Source of the DNA: Stratiformator vulcanicus
GTDB lineage: Bacteria; Planctomycetota; Planctomycetia; Planctomycetales; Planctomycetaceae
Assembly (NCBI RefSeq): GCF_007744515.1
Contig: NZ_CP036268.1
Coordinates: 3,802,088-3,866,087, forward strand
Reading direction: 5' to 3'
Length of the DNA: 64,000 bases
Numbering within the stretch: position 1 is the first letter of the stretch; each line of letters opens with the position of its first letter. This document shows positions 54,368-63,590 of the stretch, in pieces. The position numbers and the translations under genes were made by a program. The notes below the pieces were generated by a model. It saw nothing but the letters and a program-made list of their open reading frames with translations, did not search any database and was not told the origin of the DNA.

Positions 54368-54462
54368 GAACAAAACCGCGGCGAGGAACTGGGCGCTGAA
54401 AGTCTGGGCGATCCTAGCGCGGAGGTCGCCGGGCGGCAATCGAACCGCGGCAACTGGCGGCC

Positions 54463-54822
54463 TCAAAACCCAGGCCAAGGCTCTTCGTTGCGGTGATAAC
54501 GGCCGTATTCAAACCCGTCGAAGTAAGTCGCGATCAACGGATGAGCCAGCGGATCGCCCGCGTCATCCATTTCCAGATTTTCTTCCGCCGGATAGGTGCA
54601 TTCGGAGGTGCCGTCGACCAGCACATGATACCAAGGCTGATCACGGGCCGGCTGCGTCACGTTGGCGAAATACCACGCCGGGTCGGCCTTGCAATGACCA
54701 TCGACCGAGACAATGACTCCCCGATAACCGTAGCGACGATGTCTGACGATATGCCCGACGGCGAAGATCGGTACGCGATCCGGTAGAGGATCGACGAGGA
54801 AGTTCGTGTTCACACTAATCAT
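54463..54822 (-). CDS. HspQ/YccV-like protein
   Basis: ATG 54822 (AAGG at 7 nt) gives 119 aa. The fold matches HspQ/YccV: FAVGHIVRHRRYGYRGVIVSVD, AWYFANVTQPARDQPWYHVLVDG, TYPAEENLEMDDAGDPLAHPLI. E. coli HspQ is a heat-shock protein binding hemimethylated DNA and a specificity factor for Lon; whether that applies here is unknown. It is an ordinary member with the family's C-terminal region. The gene lies about 95 bp upstream of thyX on the same strand. Confidence 0.88.
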   Translation of the reverse strand: MISVNTNFLVDPLPDRVPIFAVGHIVRHRRYGYRGVIVSVDGHCKADPAWYFANVTQPARDQPWYHVLVDGTSECTYPAEENLEMDDAGDPLAHPLIATYFDGFEYGRYHRNEEPWPGF

Positions 54823-55047
54823 GTAACTGCCTTTCGAGGCCCACCGACCTATCAATCCCTACCCGGTCTGTGCCGGACTCGCAACCACCGTTTTTGCAGA
54901 AGCGGGTAAGCAGATCGGGATTCGGCAATCTTTTCTCAGGACTCCGGGCGGAGGCGACGACGGCAGGCAATGTCGGTTAGACTTCGCCACTGGTGACGTT
55001 CAAGAACTTCAACGACAGTCCGGCGCATCAGTTTCAGGGCGGTATCC

Positions 55048-55800
55048 GTGTCGAAATTTGCGAGCTTTGATACCGACCTGGCACCCGGCAAGCCCGACGG
55101 TGTTCGGGCATGGGTTCGGGAGCGACTACGCAAAGACCTGATCACCTATTTGGTCGTCGCTGCGGTCCTGCTTCCGGTGGCGATGGTCGCAGCCGGGATC
55201 ACATACGCCGTTATCTTTGCCGTATCCTACTTTCTTTTGGCCGTCTGGCTGGGCTTTTCGATCCCGCTGTACGTCCTCCACATCATCGCCTCGGTCGGCC
55301 TTGTCGCCTTGTTCTGGCTCAACAAGCGGGTGGAGCAGGCGGCATGGGCGCCGGTCCGAATTCGCAATGAGGTCGTGAATACGACAGTTCGGGTCTCACA
55401 GATGACCGGTGCCGGCTGGCTGCTGCTCCTGCAAAGCCCGCGCGACATGAATCCGGTCCTGCGGGGAGCGTCCAATCTCTTTTTGTTCGCCCCGCGCCTG
55501 TTCGATTTGTTCGGGGCGATCATCGGCCGGGTTTGGAACATGCGGACGATCGACGTCGCATCATGCGGACGGGCCGTCACGCTTCTGCTCAACGCCCGCG
55601 GAAAGGTCAATCTGGCAGAACTCGTCAACGAGTTTCAGCAGCACGACCCGCAAAAACTGGTGGACGATCTCGCCGCAGTCGATGGCGTCGTATTCCTGGT
55701 CACAGATCCGCCCGGGGTCACGCTCTCCCCGTTGGTCGCTGATGAATACAAAGCATGGCGCGATGCGAAACGCGGGCAGACGACGTCCACCACTGATTAA
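55048..55800 (+). CDS. uncharacterised inner-membrane protein
   Basis: The start is GTG 55048. At 250 aa it has two strongly hydrophobic N-terminal segments (YLVVAAVLLPVAMVAAGITYAVIFAVSYFLLAVWLGFSI, VLHIIASVGLVALFWL). The soluble C-terminal part has several helices, followed by a ~70-residue domain (GKVNLAELVNEFQQHDPQKLVDDLAAVDGVVFLVTDPPG) that resembles a winged-helix-like fold. I do not recognise the family. Located between a divergent HspQ-like gene and the truncated haemoglobin, with 62 bp before the latter. Confidence 0.78.
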   Translation: MSKFASFDTDLAPGKPDGVRAWVRERLRKDLITYLVVAAVLLPVAMVAAGITYAVIFAVSYFLLAVWLGFSIPLYVLHIIASVGLVALFWLNKRVEQAAWAPVRIRNEVVNTTVRVSQMTGAGWLLLLQSPRDMNPVLRGASNLFLFAPRLFDLFGAIIGRVWNMRTIDVASCGRAVTLLLNARGKVNLAELVNEFQQHDPQKLVDDLAAVDGVVFLVTDPPGVTLSPLVADEYKAWRDAKRGQTTSTTD

Positions 55801-55862
55801 CGGGGCTGCCTCGTTACTCGTTCTCGTTACCTCACGGAAACCTCTCACTCATACCATCGACC

Positions 55863-56267
55863 GTGGCATTGCAATCGACCGACGACCGGCCCGACCCGGT
55901 ATTCGAAATCGTTCCGGCCATCGGGGCCGCTCCGATTGAGCAACTCGTCGCTGCGTTCTATCGGCGAGTCGCCACCGATGATTTGTTGCGACCGATGTAT
56001 CCGGACGAAGCGCTCGACGAAGCCGAGCAACGCCTGCGTGACTTTCTGATCTTCCGCTGTGGCGGCAGCGAGGCTTATTTGACGAACCGCGGACATCCAC
56101 GCCTGCGGATGCGGCACGCGCCGTTCGCGATTGACCAAGCCGCGCGAGATCGGTGGGTCAAACTGATGGACGAAGCATTCGAGGAGGTCAATATCCCCGA
56201 CCCGCAACGTTCGACGCTTCAAGAATTCCTCAGGGCGACAGCGACGTTCTTGCGGAATCGCGAATAA
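55863..56267 (+). CDS. truncated haemoglobin, group II type
   Basis: The 134-aa protein with GTG start reads as a 2-on-2 globin: AFYRRVATDDLLRPMYP, LRDFLIFRCGGSEAYLTNRGHPRLRMRHAPFAID, where RMRHAPF carries the probable proximal histidine, and helix RDRWVKLMDEAFEEV. It probably binds O2 or NO in detoxification or sensing. No reductase partner is nearby. The gene follows the membrane protein by 62 bp. Confidence 0.88.
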   Translation: MALQSTDDRPDPVFEIVPAIGAAPIEQLVAAFYRRVATDDLLRPMYPDEALDEAEQRLRDFLIFRCGGSEAYLTNRGHPRLRMRHAPFAIDQAARDRWVKLMDEAFEEVNIPDPQRSTLQEFLRATATFLRNRE

Positions 56268-56311
56268 CCAATTCGACGCCGGATCGACGGACCAAGGGCG
56301 TCGCCTAAGTA

Positions 56312-57697
56312 TTACAGGTCGTCGCTCTTCTTGATCGCTTCCCGTGCGGTCGAAGCCGCGTACCGGACCGAAGACTCTTCGTCCTCGCGTTGAAGCCGCG
56401 TCATCTGTTGCACATAGCGGCTCGCTCGCGGTCCGAGGCTCTCGATGCTTCGAATCGTTTCCACTCGGACATCGGTCTCGGAATCGTCAAGCCCCGCTTC
56501 CAAGGCATCCAGTGCGCGATCGTCATCAATCGCCATATGCGCCAGCACCCGGACCGACGTCACCCGCTCTTCGACGGAGCTCGATGTCGCCAGCACTTCC
56601 GTCCAATGACTTCTGGTTTGCTGATAAGCCACTGCCGGGCCGCGGAGAGACCATATCCACAGGCAAAGGATCAGCAGCAAGGAACCCGCTGCCGCGATCG
56701 ACCACGAGGGAAACTCGAAGCGGGTGGGGAATCCCGCGTTTGTGCGGCCCGTCTTCGTTGATCGTGTCGACGTACTTCGACTCGAACCCCGCCGCACCGG
56801 GGCGGTCACGGTCGCTTCAGGATCGGAGTCTTTCGAGGCCGCCTTCTTTGATCGTCCGGTGCGTGAGACCGGAGCCAGAAATACGTCATCCATCCGGTCG
56901 AGCGCACGGGCCACTTCGGTGGCTGACTCGGGGCGGTCTTCGATCGCCTTTTGAAGCAGGTTATCGACCACCCCGACCAGTTCGTCAGGCGCGTCGGGCA
57001 CGACCGACGACAGCAGCGGCGGTTCTTTTTTCAGATGCTGGTTCAGGACGTCAGCCGGGTTATCCGCTTTGAATGGGGGCTGCCCCGTCACCAATTCGAA
57101 CAGAACCACGCCGAGCGCATATAAGTCGGTCTGTGGACATGGCTCCGGGCGACCGCGGATCTGCTCCGGGGCCATGTAGCGAAAGGTTCCCAACGTCCGC
57201 CCGGCAGCCGTCAATTTTGAGGCCGCGTGCACCGTTGCGAGGCCGAAGTCGGCAAGCTTCAAACGGCCCTTGGACGTGAGCAAAAAGTTGCCCGGCTTGA
57301 TATCGCGATGGATGATGCCCCGCTCATGGGCGAATTGCAGCCCGGCACACATTTGCCCGGCGTACAGAATCGTCAGGTCGGAAGAAATCCGTCCCTTGTC
57401 GCGCAACTGGTCATCGAGCGTTCCCCCGTCGATGAACTCCATCGCGTAGAAGCGACGATCGCCTTCACAGACGCCACCGAAACTCGACACGATGTTCGGA
57501 TGCTTCAGACCCTTAACGATCTCAATCTCACGCTCGAAGCGGGAGAGGATCGTCTGATCGCTAATGTCTGTGGGCACTAACTTAACCGCGAAAATGCGAT
57601 CGTTCTTGACGAATCGAGCCTTGTAAACGACTCCCATGCCCCCTTCGCCGACTTTCTCAAGTAGCTCGAAGGGCCAGAGCCAGCGGTTTTCGATCAT
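56312..57697 (-). CDS. Ser/Thr protein kinase with membrane anchor
   Basis: The 461-aa protein has a canonical kinase domain: glycine loop GEGGMGVVY (17-25), Lys39, HRDIKPGNFLL at 130-140 and DFG at 150-152. All catalytic residues are present. After a basic Thr/Ser linker it has one membrane helix (about 330-350, IAAAGSLLLILCLWIW) and a C-terminal region with HEAT-like repeats (ALDALEAGLDDSETDVRVETIRSIESLG). Such kinases are abundant in planctomycetes; substrate unknown. No sigma factor is adjacent, unlike the kinase at 21.6 kb. Confidence 0.94.
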   Translation of the reverse strand: MIENRWLWPFELLEKVGEGGMGVVYKARFVKNDRIFAVKLVPTDISDQTILSRFEREIEIVKGLKHPNIVSSFGGVCEGDRRFYAMEFIDGGTLDDQLRDKGRISSDLTILYAGQMCAGLQFAHERGIIHRDIKPGNFLLTSKGRLKLADFGLATVHAASKLTAAGRTLGTFRYMAPEQIRGRPEPCPQTDLYALGVVLFELVTGQPPFKADNPADVLNQHLKKEPPLLSSVVPDAPDELVGVVDNLLQKAIEDRPESATEVARALDRMDDVFLAPVSRTGRSKKAASKDSDPEATVTAPVRRGSSRSTSTRSTKTGRTNAGFPTRFEFPSWSIAAAGSLLLILCLWIWSLRGPAVAYQQTRSHWTEVLATSSSVEERVTSVRVLAHMAIDDDRALDALEAGLDDSETDVRVETIRSIESLGPRASRYVQQMTRLQREDEESSVRYAASTAREAIKKSDDL

Positions 57698-57941
57698 GGC
57701 CCGATCAGGAGAAGAACGTTGTGGGCATTAAACGTCGCAGTTGAACGTCGAGACTGACAGGAGTCTGAGAAACCGTCCGCCAGCCGATCGACCGAGAGTC
57801 CGAATCGATCGTGGATGGTCACAAAGGTCTATCGTAATTGACCGGATGCCTCCGACGCAAAAGCACCACTTTGTTCACGACTCTGTGCGGGGAGTGATCC
57901 TCGAATCGCTAGTGGGTGAAAGCGTGTTTGGGTCCTCTGTC

Positions 57942-60125
57942 TCAGTCTTCGAACGAGGGCAGCCTCATCTTGAACTGGTCGACCAAAAAGGCGAGTTCAT
58001 CGGCCGTTTCCTCGATGATTTTACTCGTCGGTTTTCCCGCCCCGTGGCCGGCTTTCGTTTCGATCCGAATCAGCACGGGGGCATCGCCGGCATGAGTCGC
58101 TTGCAGGCGCGCGGCGAATTTGAAGCTGTGACCGGGCACCACGCGATCATCCGTGTCGGCCGTGGTGATCAAAGTGGCCGGGTAGCGCGTCCCTTCCTTC
58201 AAATTGTGATAGGGGGAGTAAGCCAGCAGGGCTTTAAAGTCTTCGGGGTCGTCCGGGGAGCCGTAGTCGTCGACCCAATAGCGCCCCGCCGTGAAGCGGT
58301 GGAACCGCAGCATGTCGAGCACCCCCACCGCAGGGAGGGCGGCCCCGAACAGTTCGGGTCGCTGGGTGATGGCCGCCCCCACGAGCAGCCCGCCATTGCT
58401 GCGGCCCTGAATCGCCAATCGTTCCGGCGTCGTATAACCCTCGTCGATCAGCCACTCGGCGCAGGCGAAAAAATCATCGAACACGTTCTGCTTTTGGCCC
58501 TTGGTGCCGGCACGATGCCACGGTTCGCCAAACTCCCCGCCGCCGCGCAAATTCGCCATGGCGTAAACGCCGCCGAGTTCCAACCACATCAACCGCGTAA
58601 TCGAGAACCGCGGCATCAACGAAATCTCGAAGCCCCCGTAACCATAAAGTAACGTGGGGTGAGAGCCGTCGAGTTCGATGCCGCGCCGGTGTACGACGAA
58701 CATCGGCACCCGAGTCCCATCTTCACTTTCACAAAATACCTGTCGCGACACGTAGTCGGTAGGTTCTATATCGATGTCCGATCGATTGAGCAACTCGCTC
58801 TCGCCCGTGTCGAAGTCATAACGATAAATGCTAGGCGGCGTGATCATCGACGAGAACGAATAAAAGGTCTCGTCGTCGGACTGACGGCCGCCGAAGCCTG
58901 CAGCCGTGCCGAGTCCATCGAGCTTAATTTCGTCGCTTGGGGTACCATCGACCTGATACAGCAGCACCTTGGACCGCACATTCTCCAGGTATTCGCAGAT
59001 AAACTGACCCGCGACCAAATCCACACTTTCGAGGACCGAAGCCGCTTCGGGGACGATCTCGGTCCAGTCGACTTCGGGTTTTGATACATCGACAGAAATC
59101 AACCGCTTCCGCGGAGCGTCTTTCGTCGTGATGAAGTAGAATGTCGACTCCCGCGCGGCAACAAAGCTGTACTCAAGATCGAAACTGTCGATGAGTCTGC
59201 GGAAGCCAAAATCTGGCGCAGCCTCGTCGCCCGAATTAAGGTCTTTGTAGTAAACGCGATAGCCGTGGTCGGTCCCCTCGAAGATCGTGAGGATGAGATA
59301 TCGGCCGTCCTCGGTCACGTCACTGTAAAAGCCCCATGTCGGCTCATCAGGGCGTTCGTAGATGAGAACGTCGTCGCTTTGTGGCGTCCCAACTTTGTGA
59401 AAAAACACTTTTTGATTCAGGTTTAAGTCCTGAAACGCGGCTTCCTCATCGGGCTGCGGATAGCGAGAGTAATAGAAACCCGATCCGTCGGGCTTCCATG
59501 AGATGCCCGTAAATTTAATCCACTTAAGTTCCTCATCAAGCAGCGAACGATCTGCAATATTCATAATGCGATAGGTTCGCCAATCAGAGCCCGCTTCCTG
59601 CACGCCGTAGGCCACGTAGCGACCGTCATCGCTGAAGGCGGTTCCCGCGAGCGCGACGGTCCCGTCTTTTGACCACTCGTTCGGATCAATTAAGACCTCG
59701 GGCTTCTCATCGAGCGAATCCTGCACGTAGAGCACGTACTGATTTTGAAGCCCATTATTCTTGCGGAAATAATATCGTCCGCCGGCCTTGAACGGAGTGC
59801 CGAACTTTTCATAGTTCCAAAGCTCAGTCAGTCGCTCTCGAATTGGTTCCCGGCTTTCGATCTGCTCCAAATATTGAAACGTCACCTTGTTCTGAGCCTC
59901 GACCCACGCGGCAACCTCTTCGGACTCTCGCACGTCGGTCTCAAGCCAGCGAAAGGGGTCCGGGACGTCCCGCCCATGCAACCGGTCAACGACCTCAACC
60001 CTTTTCGTATCCGGATAATTAATCATGTTGTTGTCTTCAGCCGGGCAGTCCTGAATAAACAGCAGCCCCACGCCAATAAGGATAGTTAGGTTTGCGAAAT
60101 AACGTTTACGAATGCAAAAACTCAT
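57942..60125 (-). CDS. prolyl oligopeptidase (S9A family), secreted
   Basis: The 727-aa protein has a signal peptide (LTILIGVGLLFIQDCPAE) and a seven-bladed propeller domain. The C-terminal alpha/beta-hydrolase carries the full triad: Ser in GRSNGGLLV, Asp in TDDRVVP and His in AGHGAGKP. It cuts peptides after proline; export suggests nutrient peptide processing or signal-peptide maturation. Length is normal for the family. Nothing odd. Confidence 0.95.
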   Translation of the reverse strand: MSFCIRKRYFANLTILIGVGLLFIQDCPAEDNNMINYPDTKRVEVVDRLHGRDVPDPFRWLETDVRESEEVAAWVEAQNKVTFQYLEQIESREPIRERLTELWNYEKFGTPFKAGGRYYFRKNNGLQNQYVLYVQDSLDEKPEVLIDPNEWSKDGTVALAGTAFSDDGRYVAYGVQEAGSDWRTYRIMNIADRSLLDEELKWIKFTGISWKPDGSGFYYSRYPQPDEEAAFQDLNLNQKVFFHKVGTPQSDDVLIYERPDEPTWGFYSDVTEDGRYLILTIFEGTDHGYRVYYKDLNSGDEAAPDFGFRRLIDSFDLEYSFVAARESTFYFITTKDAPRKRLISVDVSKPEVDWTEIVPEAASVLESVDLVAGQFICEYLENVRSKVLLYQVDGTPSDEIKLDGLGTAAGFGGRQSDDETFYSFSSMITPPSIYRYDFDTGESELLNRSDIDIEPTDYVSRQVFCESEDGTRVPMFVVHRRGIELDGSHPTLLYGYGGFEISLMPRFSITRLMWLELGGVYAMANLRGGGEFGEPWHRAGTKGQKQNVFDDFFACAEWLIDEGYTTPERLAIQGRSNGGLLVGAAITQRPELFGAALPAVGVLDMLRFHRFTAGRYWVDDYGSPDDPEDFKALLAYSPYHNLKEGTRYPATLITTADTDDRVVPGHSFKFAARLQATHAGDAPVLIRIETKAGHGAGKPTSKIIEETADELAFLVDQFKMRLPSFED

Positions 60126-60164
60126 TGCAATGACTCATATGACAATAAACTTACCCAAATCCAA

Positions 60165-61748
60165 TTAGCCGACAGGTGCGAACCGCCGGACCACCTCTCG
60201 TGCCGATCTCAGCCCGTCGACCGCGGCGGTTACGATTCCGCCGGCATAGCCCGCCCCCTCACCGATCGGGTAGAGGCCGTCGATATCCGGACAGACGCGT
60301 GACCGCCGGTCACGGTCGATTCGAACCGGGCTACTCCCACGCATTTCAGGCCCCACGAGCACGGCGTCCTTAAGAAACTGGCCGCGCCATTTTTCATCCA
60401 TCACGGGCAGGCCCGCTCGAACGGCATTCGCGATGACGGGTGGCAACACTTGTGACAACTCCAACGGCGTGGAGCCGCGGCGATAGGAACAGTCGATCGG
60501 GCTGCCGGTCGCCGGAGCGCGACTGTTGACGAAGTCGTCCGCCCGCTGAACCGGGACCTGATAATTTCGTCCGGCCAATTCAAAGGCAGCAGCCTCATAT
60601 TGACGTTGGAGTTCAACCCCGGCGAGGGGATGACTCGCACCGAACTCGTGAGGTTCGAGCGTGACGACAAGGCCGCTGTTGGCCCATTCGGTATCGTGCC
60701 GGGAGTTGCTCATTCCATTGGTGCAGAAACGCCGCGGCTCCGAAACACTCGGAATGATCCATCCGCCTGCGCACATGCAAAACGTATAAAGATCTCGCCG
60801 GCCGTTCGCGACGAGCGAGTAATCGGCCGCGCCCAAAATATCGAGATAGCTCTCGCGCCCGTATTTGTGCTTATTCACGATCTCTTGCGGTTGCTCGATC
60901 CGCAGCCCCAATTGAAACGCTTTCGGCAGCAGCGGCACCCCGGCGGCGAGCAGCATCTCATAGGTGTCTCGGGCGCTATGTCCGATTCCGAGCAACAGTT
61001 GATTCGTTTTCACGTAACCGCCGCTGGTCATGGCGCCGCGGACCCGACCATCAACGATATCGAGGCCCTCCAGCGTCGTATCGAAGCGGTACTCGCCGCC
61101 CAAAGCTTCGATCTTGCGGCGAAAGTTCCGGCAGATCATCGGCAATTTGTTGCTGCCGAGGTGTGGCCGATGCTCGTAGGTCAGCGACTCGCGGCCGCCG
61201 CATTCGACGAACCGCTCCAGCACGTAATCGACATCGGCCCCGGTCACGCGGCACGTCAGCTTGCCATCGCTGAAGGCACCGGCCCCGCCTTCACCGAACA
61301 GGTAATTGTTCTCCGGTTCGAATTCGCCGCCGCCATCAAAAGCCCGAATGGCGGCGACACGTTCTTTGACGGGCCGCCCGCGTTCGATAATCAGCGGCCG
61401 ATATCCCTTCCTGGCGAGATAATATCCGGCCAGGAGGCCGGCCGGACCCGATCCGACGATCAGTGGCCGATCGTCGGTCGGTTCCTGACCCGGATCAGGA
61501 TCATCAAATTGCGGCGGTTCAAATGCCTGCACCGCTCCCCGCTGTGAGACGCGAAATTCCTCCGGTGCTTCGACGACCGCCGTGTAGACAAATCGCAAGT
61601 TCGACCGCTGCCGGGCATCCAGACTCTTTCTCACGATCCGCCAGCGCGGCAGATCGCCCGGAGCGCATCCGATCTGTTTGGCGAGAATCCTTGGGACAGA
61701 CTCCTCGGGTTCTTCGACGGGCAGGGCGAGGTTCGGGACCTTGAGCAT
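60165..61748 (-). CDS. FAD-dependent dehydrogenase (COG2509 type)
   Basis: The 527-aa protein has an internal FAD/NAD-binding motif (PLIVGSGPAGLLAGYYLARKGYRPLIIERG at about 96-125) and a second nucleotide-binding region (GEGAGYAGGIVTAAVDGLRSA) near the C-terminus. A ~90-residue N-terminal domain precedes FAD binding, the layout of the uncharacterised COG2509 oxidoreductases. A conserved cysteine (YTFCMCAGG) is present. Substrate unknown. It is 39 bp downstream-facing from the S9A gene. Confidence 0.9.
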   Translation of the reverse strand: MLKVPNLALPVEEPEESVPRILAKQIGCAPGDLPRWRIVRKSLDARQRSNLRFVYTAVVEAPEEFRVSQRGAVQAFEPPQFDDPDPGQEPTDDRPLIVGSGPAGLLAGYYLARKGYRPLIIERGRPVKERVAAIRAFDGGGEFEPENNYLFGEGGAGAFSDGKLTCRVTGADVDYVLERFVECGGRESLTYEHRPHLGSNKLPMICRNFRRKIEALGGEYRFDTTLEGLDIVDGRVRGAMTSGGYVKTNQLLLGIGHSARDTYEMLLAAGVPLLPKAFQLGLRIEQPQEIVNKHKYGRESYLDILGAADYSLVANGRRDLYTFCMCAGGWIIPSVSEPRRFCTNGMSNSRHDTEWANSGLVVTLEPHEFGASHPLAGVELQRQYEAAAFELAGRNYQVPVQRADDFVNSRAPATGSPIDCSYRRGSTPLELSQVLPPVIANAVRAGLPVMDEKWRGQFLKDAVLVGPEMRGSSPVRIDRDRRSRVCPDIDGLYPIGEGAGYAGGIVTAAVDGLRSAREVVRRFAPVG

Positions 61749-61872
61749 CGCAACGCATCTGAAAACGGAACAAGCCGGTTAAGACGGGACCAACAATCGC
61801 GTGCCGAATGCTACGCCTGAGCGGTCGCGGATAAAATGGCACCGCATCGACACCGGCCGACAAGTCTGTCGA

Positions 61873-62565
61873 TCACTCTCGAAATGCCAATCGCGCTGCA
61901 GCGGCGATCGCCGCCGTTTCGGTCCGAAGAATATGCGATCCCAAGCGGATTTTCGTGGCCTCAAGCTCTTCGAACAACTTCAGTTCCTCGTCGCTGAACC
62001 CGCCCTCTGGGCCGATAAACGCGGTCGTCGTTGAAGTTTCTTTGATTCCGACAGGATCAGTCGATCCGTGCGGATCGAGCAACACGATTTGCTCTTCGGA
62101 TGCCTGCTTCAGCAACTTCGGCAAGGCGATCGGTCGATCGATGACCATCAGTCGCGAGCGGCCCGACTGCTTGCAGGCGGCGATGACGTTCTGCCGGAGT
62201 CGTTCCAGTTTGCTGTCGCGCGGATCGACGACACTGCGTTCGGTAATCAGCGGGATCACGCGGGCCACCCCGAGTTCCGTCGCCTTTTCGATGAGCCAAC
62301 GGAACCGATCTCCTTTCGGCGGGGCGACCGCCAGCGTCAGACGCGGTTCGGGTTGCTCGGTCAACTGAACCGACTCAACCAAAATTCTGACCGACTTCTT
62401 CGAAACGTCGGTGACATTTCCGAACGCCTCGCGGCCGGTGCCATCGAAGAGTTGAACAGTGCTACCGACGGTGCCGCGCATCACGGTGGCGAAATGCTGC
62501 GACTCGCCTTTGTCGAGCCGGATTTCCCCGACTTCCAACTGCTCCACAAAGAATCGTTCCGACAC
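61873..62565 (-). CDS. rsmE: 16S rRNA m3U1498 methyltransferase
   Basis: GTG 62565 opens SERFFVEQLEVGEIRLDKGESQHFATVMRG, the normal RsmE N-terminus; the longer frame to 62628 has no similarity. At 230 aa it has the PUA-like N-domain and SPOUT C-domain: KATELGVARVIPLITERSV, AACKQSGR, FIGPEGGFSDEELKLFEEL and ILRTETAAIAAAARL. The enzyme methylates U1498 of 16S rRNA in the 30S subunit. Confidence 0.95.
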   Translation of the reverse strand: MSERFFVEQLEVGEIRLDKGESQHFATVMRGTVGSTVQLFDGTGREAFGNVTDVSKKSVRILVESVQLTEQPEPRLTLAVAPPKGDRFRWLIEKATELGVARVIPLITERSVVDPRDSKLERLRQNVIAACKQSGRSRLMVIDRPIALPKLLKQASEEQIVLLDPHGSTDPVGIKETSTTTAFIGPEGGFSDEELKLFEELEATKIRLGSHILRTETAAIAAAARLAFRE

Positions 62566-62684
62566 ACTTGCTCCGCGCGCAGAGGATAAGCGTCTGATGA
62601 CGCCCGCATTGTCTGCCGATAATAACATAAGCGCATTTCTTCGCCGCGCCGTTCGGCATCCCCATCTCGCAGCCGAGGCAGCCT

Positions 62685-63521
62685 GTGTATCGTCAGCATT
62701 GGTCCGTTCAAGGCTCTCCGTTCGCGGACCGGCCCGACCCCGACTGCTATTACGCCGGCTTCGGCCACGACGAAGCGATGTCGCGGGTTCTGTATTGCAT
62801 TGAAGAGCAGCACGGCGTTGCGGTCATCACCGGAGCGGCCGGATGCGGAAAAAGTCTGCTCCTGACGATCTTGGAGCAAGGCCTCGGACGGACCCGCAGA
62901 ACCGTCTGCCGGCTCGGCGCGATCGGCGAGGGCGGTTTGATCGATGATCTGACCCGTCGCCTTCTCCCCTCTGACGAAGACCGCAGCCATCGCCGCCTCT
63001 ATGAGGAATTGGCAACGCGGAGCGAGGCTGCCATGCACACCGTCGTCCTGATCGACGACGTCGACCGCACTCCCAGTTTCGCCCGCGAAGCCAGTTCACT
63101 GATCAGGCTGCTCGAACAGTTCTCGGCGCGGATGACCGCTGTCGTGTCGGCAGCGAATGCGGAGGCGCTGCCGACTTCGCTGACCGCGGGTCGATTGAAA
63201 ATCGAGGTCGGCCCATTGGCCGCGCACGAGATCGAACCTTACGTTCGACAGCAGCTTGGAGACGATGCGAACGGCGAAATCTTTACGCCGGAGGGCTATC
63301 GGGTGATCGCCGAACTTTCCGGTCGCGTCCCCCGGACAATCAACTCCCTGTGCGAACTTGCCCTGATCATCGGCGCCAATCGTCGGGCCTTAGCCATCGA
63401 CGGCGAGATCGTCGAAGCCGCCGCGAAGGAACTGCGTTTATCGGTGACTAGTCACGAGTCGGCCAAACAACCCGCATCGCCGTCGCCCGTCAGCGAACAA
63501 CGCCGGGTGTTCGTGAATTGA
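62685..63521 (+). CDS. ExeA/GspA-like AAA ATPase
   Basis: GTG 62685, 278 aa. It begins YRQHWSVQGSPFADRPDPDCYYAGFGHDEAM, the ExeA pattern, with P-loop GAAGCGKS at 50-57, Walker B VVLIDDVD and an arginine-finger region (GRVPRTINSLCELALIIG). ExeA-type ATPases help assemble type II secretion or resolve transposition (TniB-like). The lack of a peptidoglycan-binding C-terminal domain makes it the short type. Context gives no hint. Confidence 0.88.
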   Translation: MYRQHWSVQGSPFADRPDPDCYYAGFGHDEAMSRVLYCIEEQHGVAVITGAAGCGKSLLLTILEQGLGRTRRTVCRLGAIGEGGLIDDLTRRLLPSDEDRSHRRLYEELATRSEAAMHTVVLIDDVDRTPSFAREASSLIRLLEQFSARMTAVVSAANAEALPTSLTAGRLKIEVGPLAAHEIEPYVRQQLGDDANGEIFTPEGYRVIAELSGRVPRTINSLCELALIIGANRRALAIDGEIVEAAAKELRLSVTSHESAKQPASPSPVSEQRRVFVN

Positions 63522-63590
63522 CGTGCGCTCGGTCATCCTTATCCGCTTACTACGTGCGCGGCTTGTAGGTCCGCGGCTTGTTGGGCTCGA

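Noticed and set aside
57741-58652. 303-codon rightward frame opposite the prolyl oligopeptidase
   Set aside because: Antisense shadow; the S9A catalytic triad is on the other strand.
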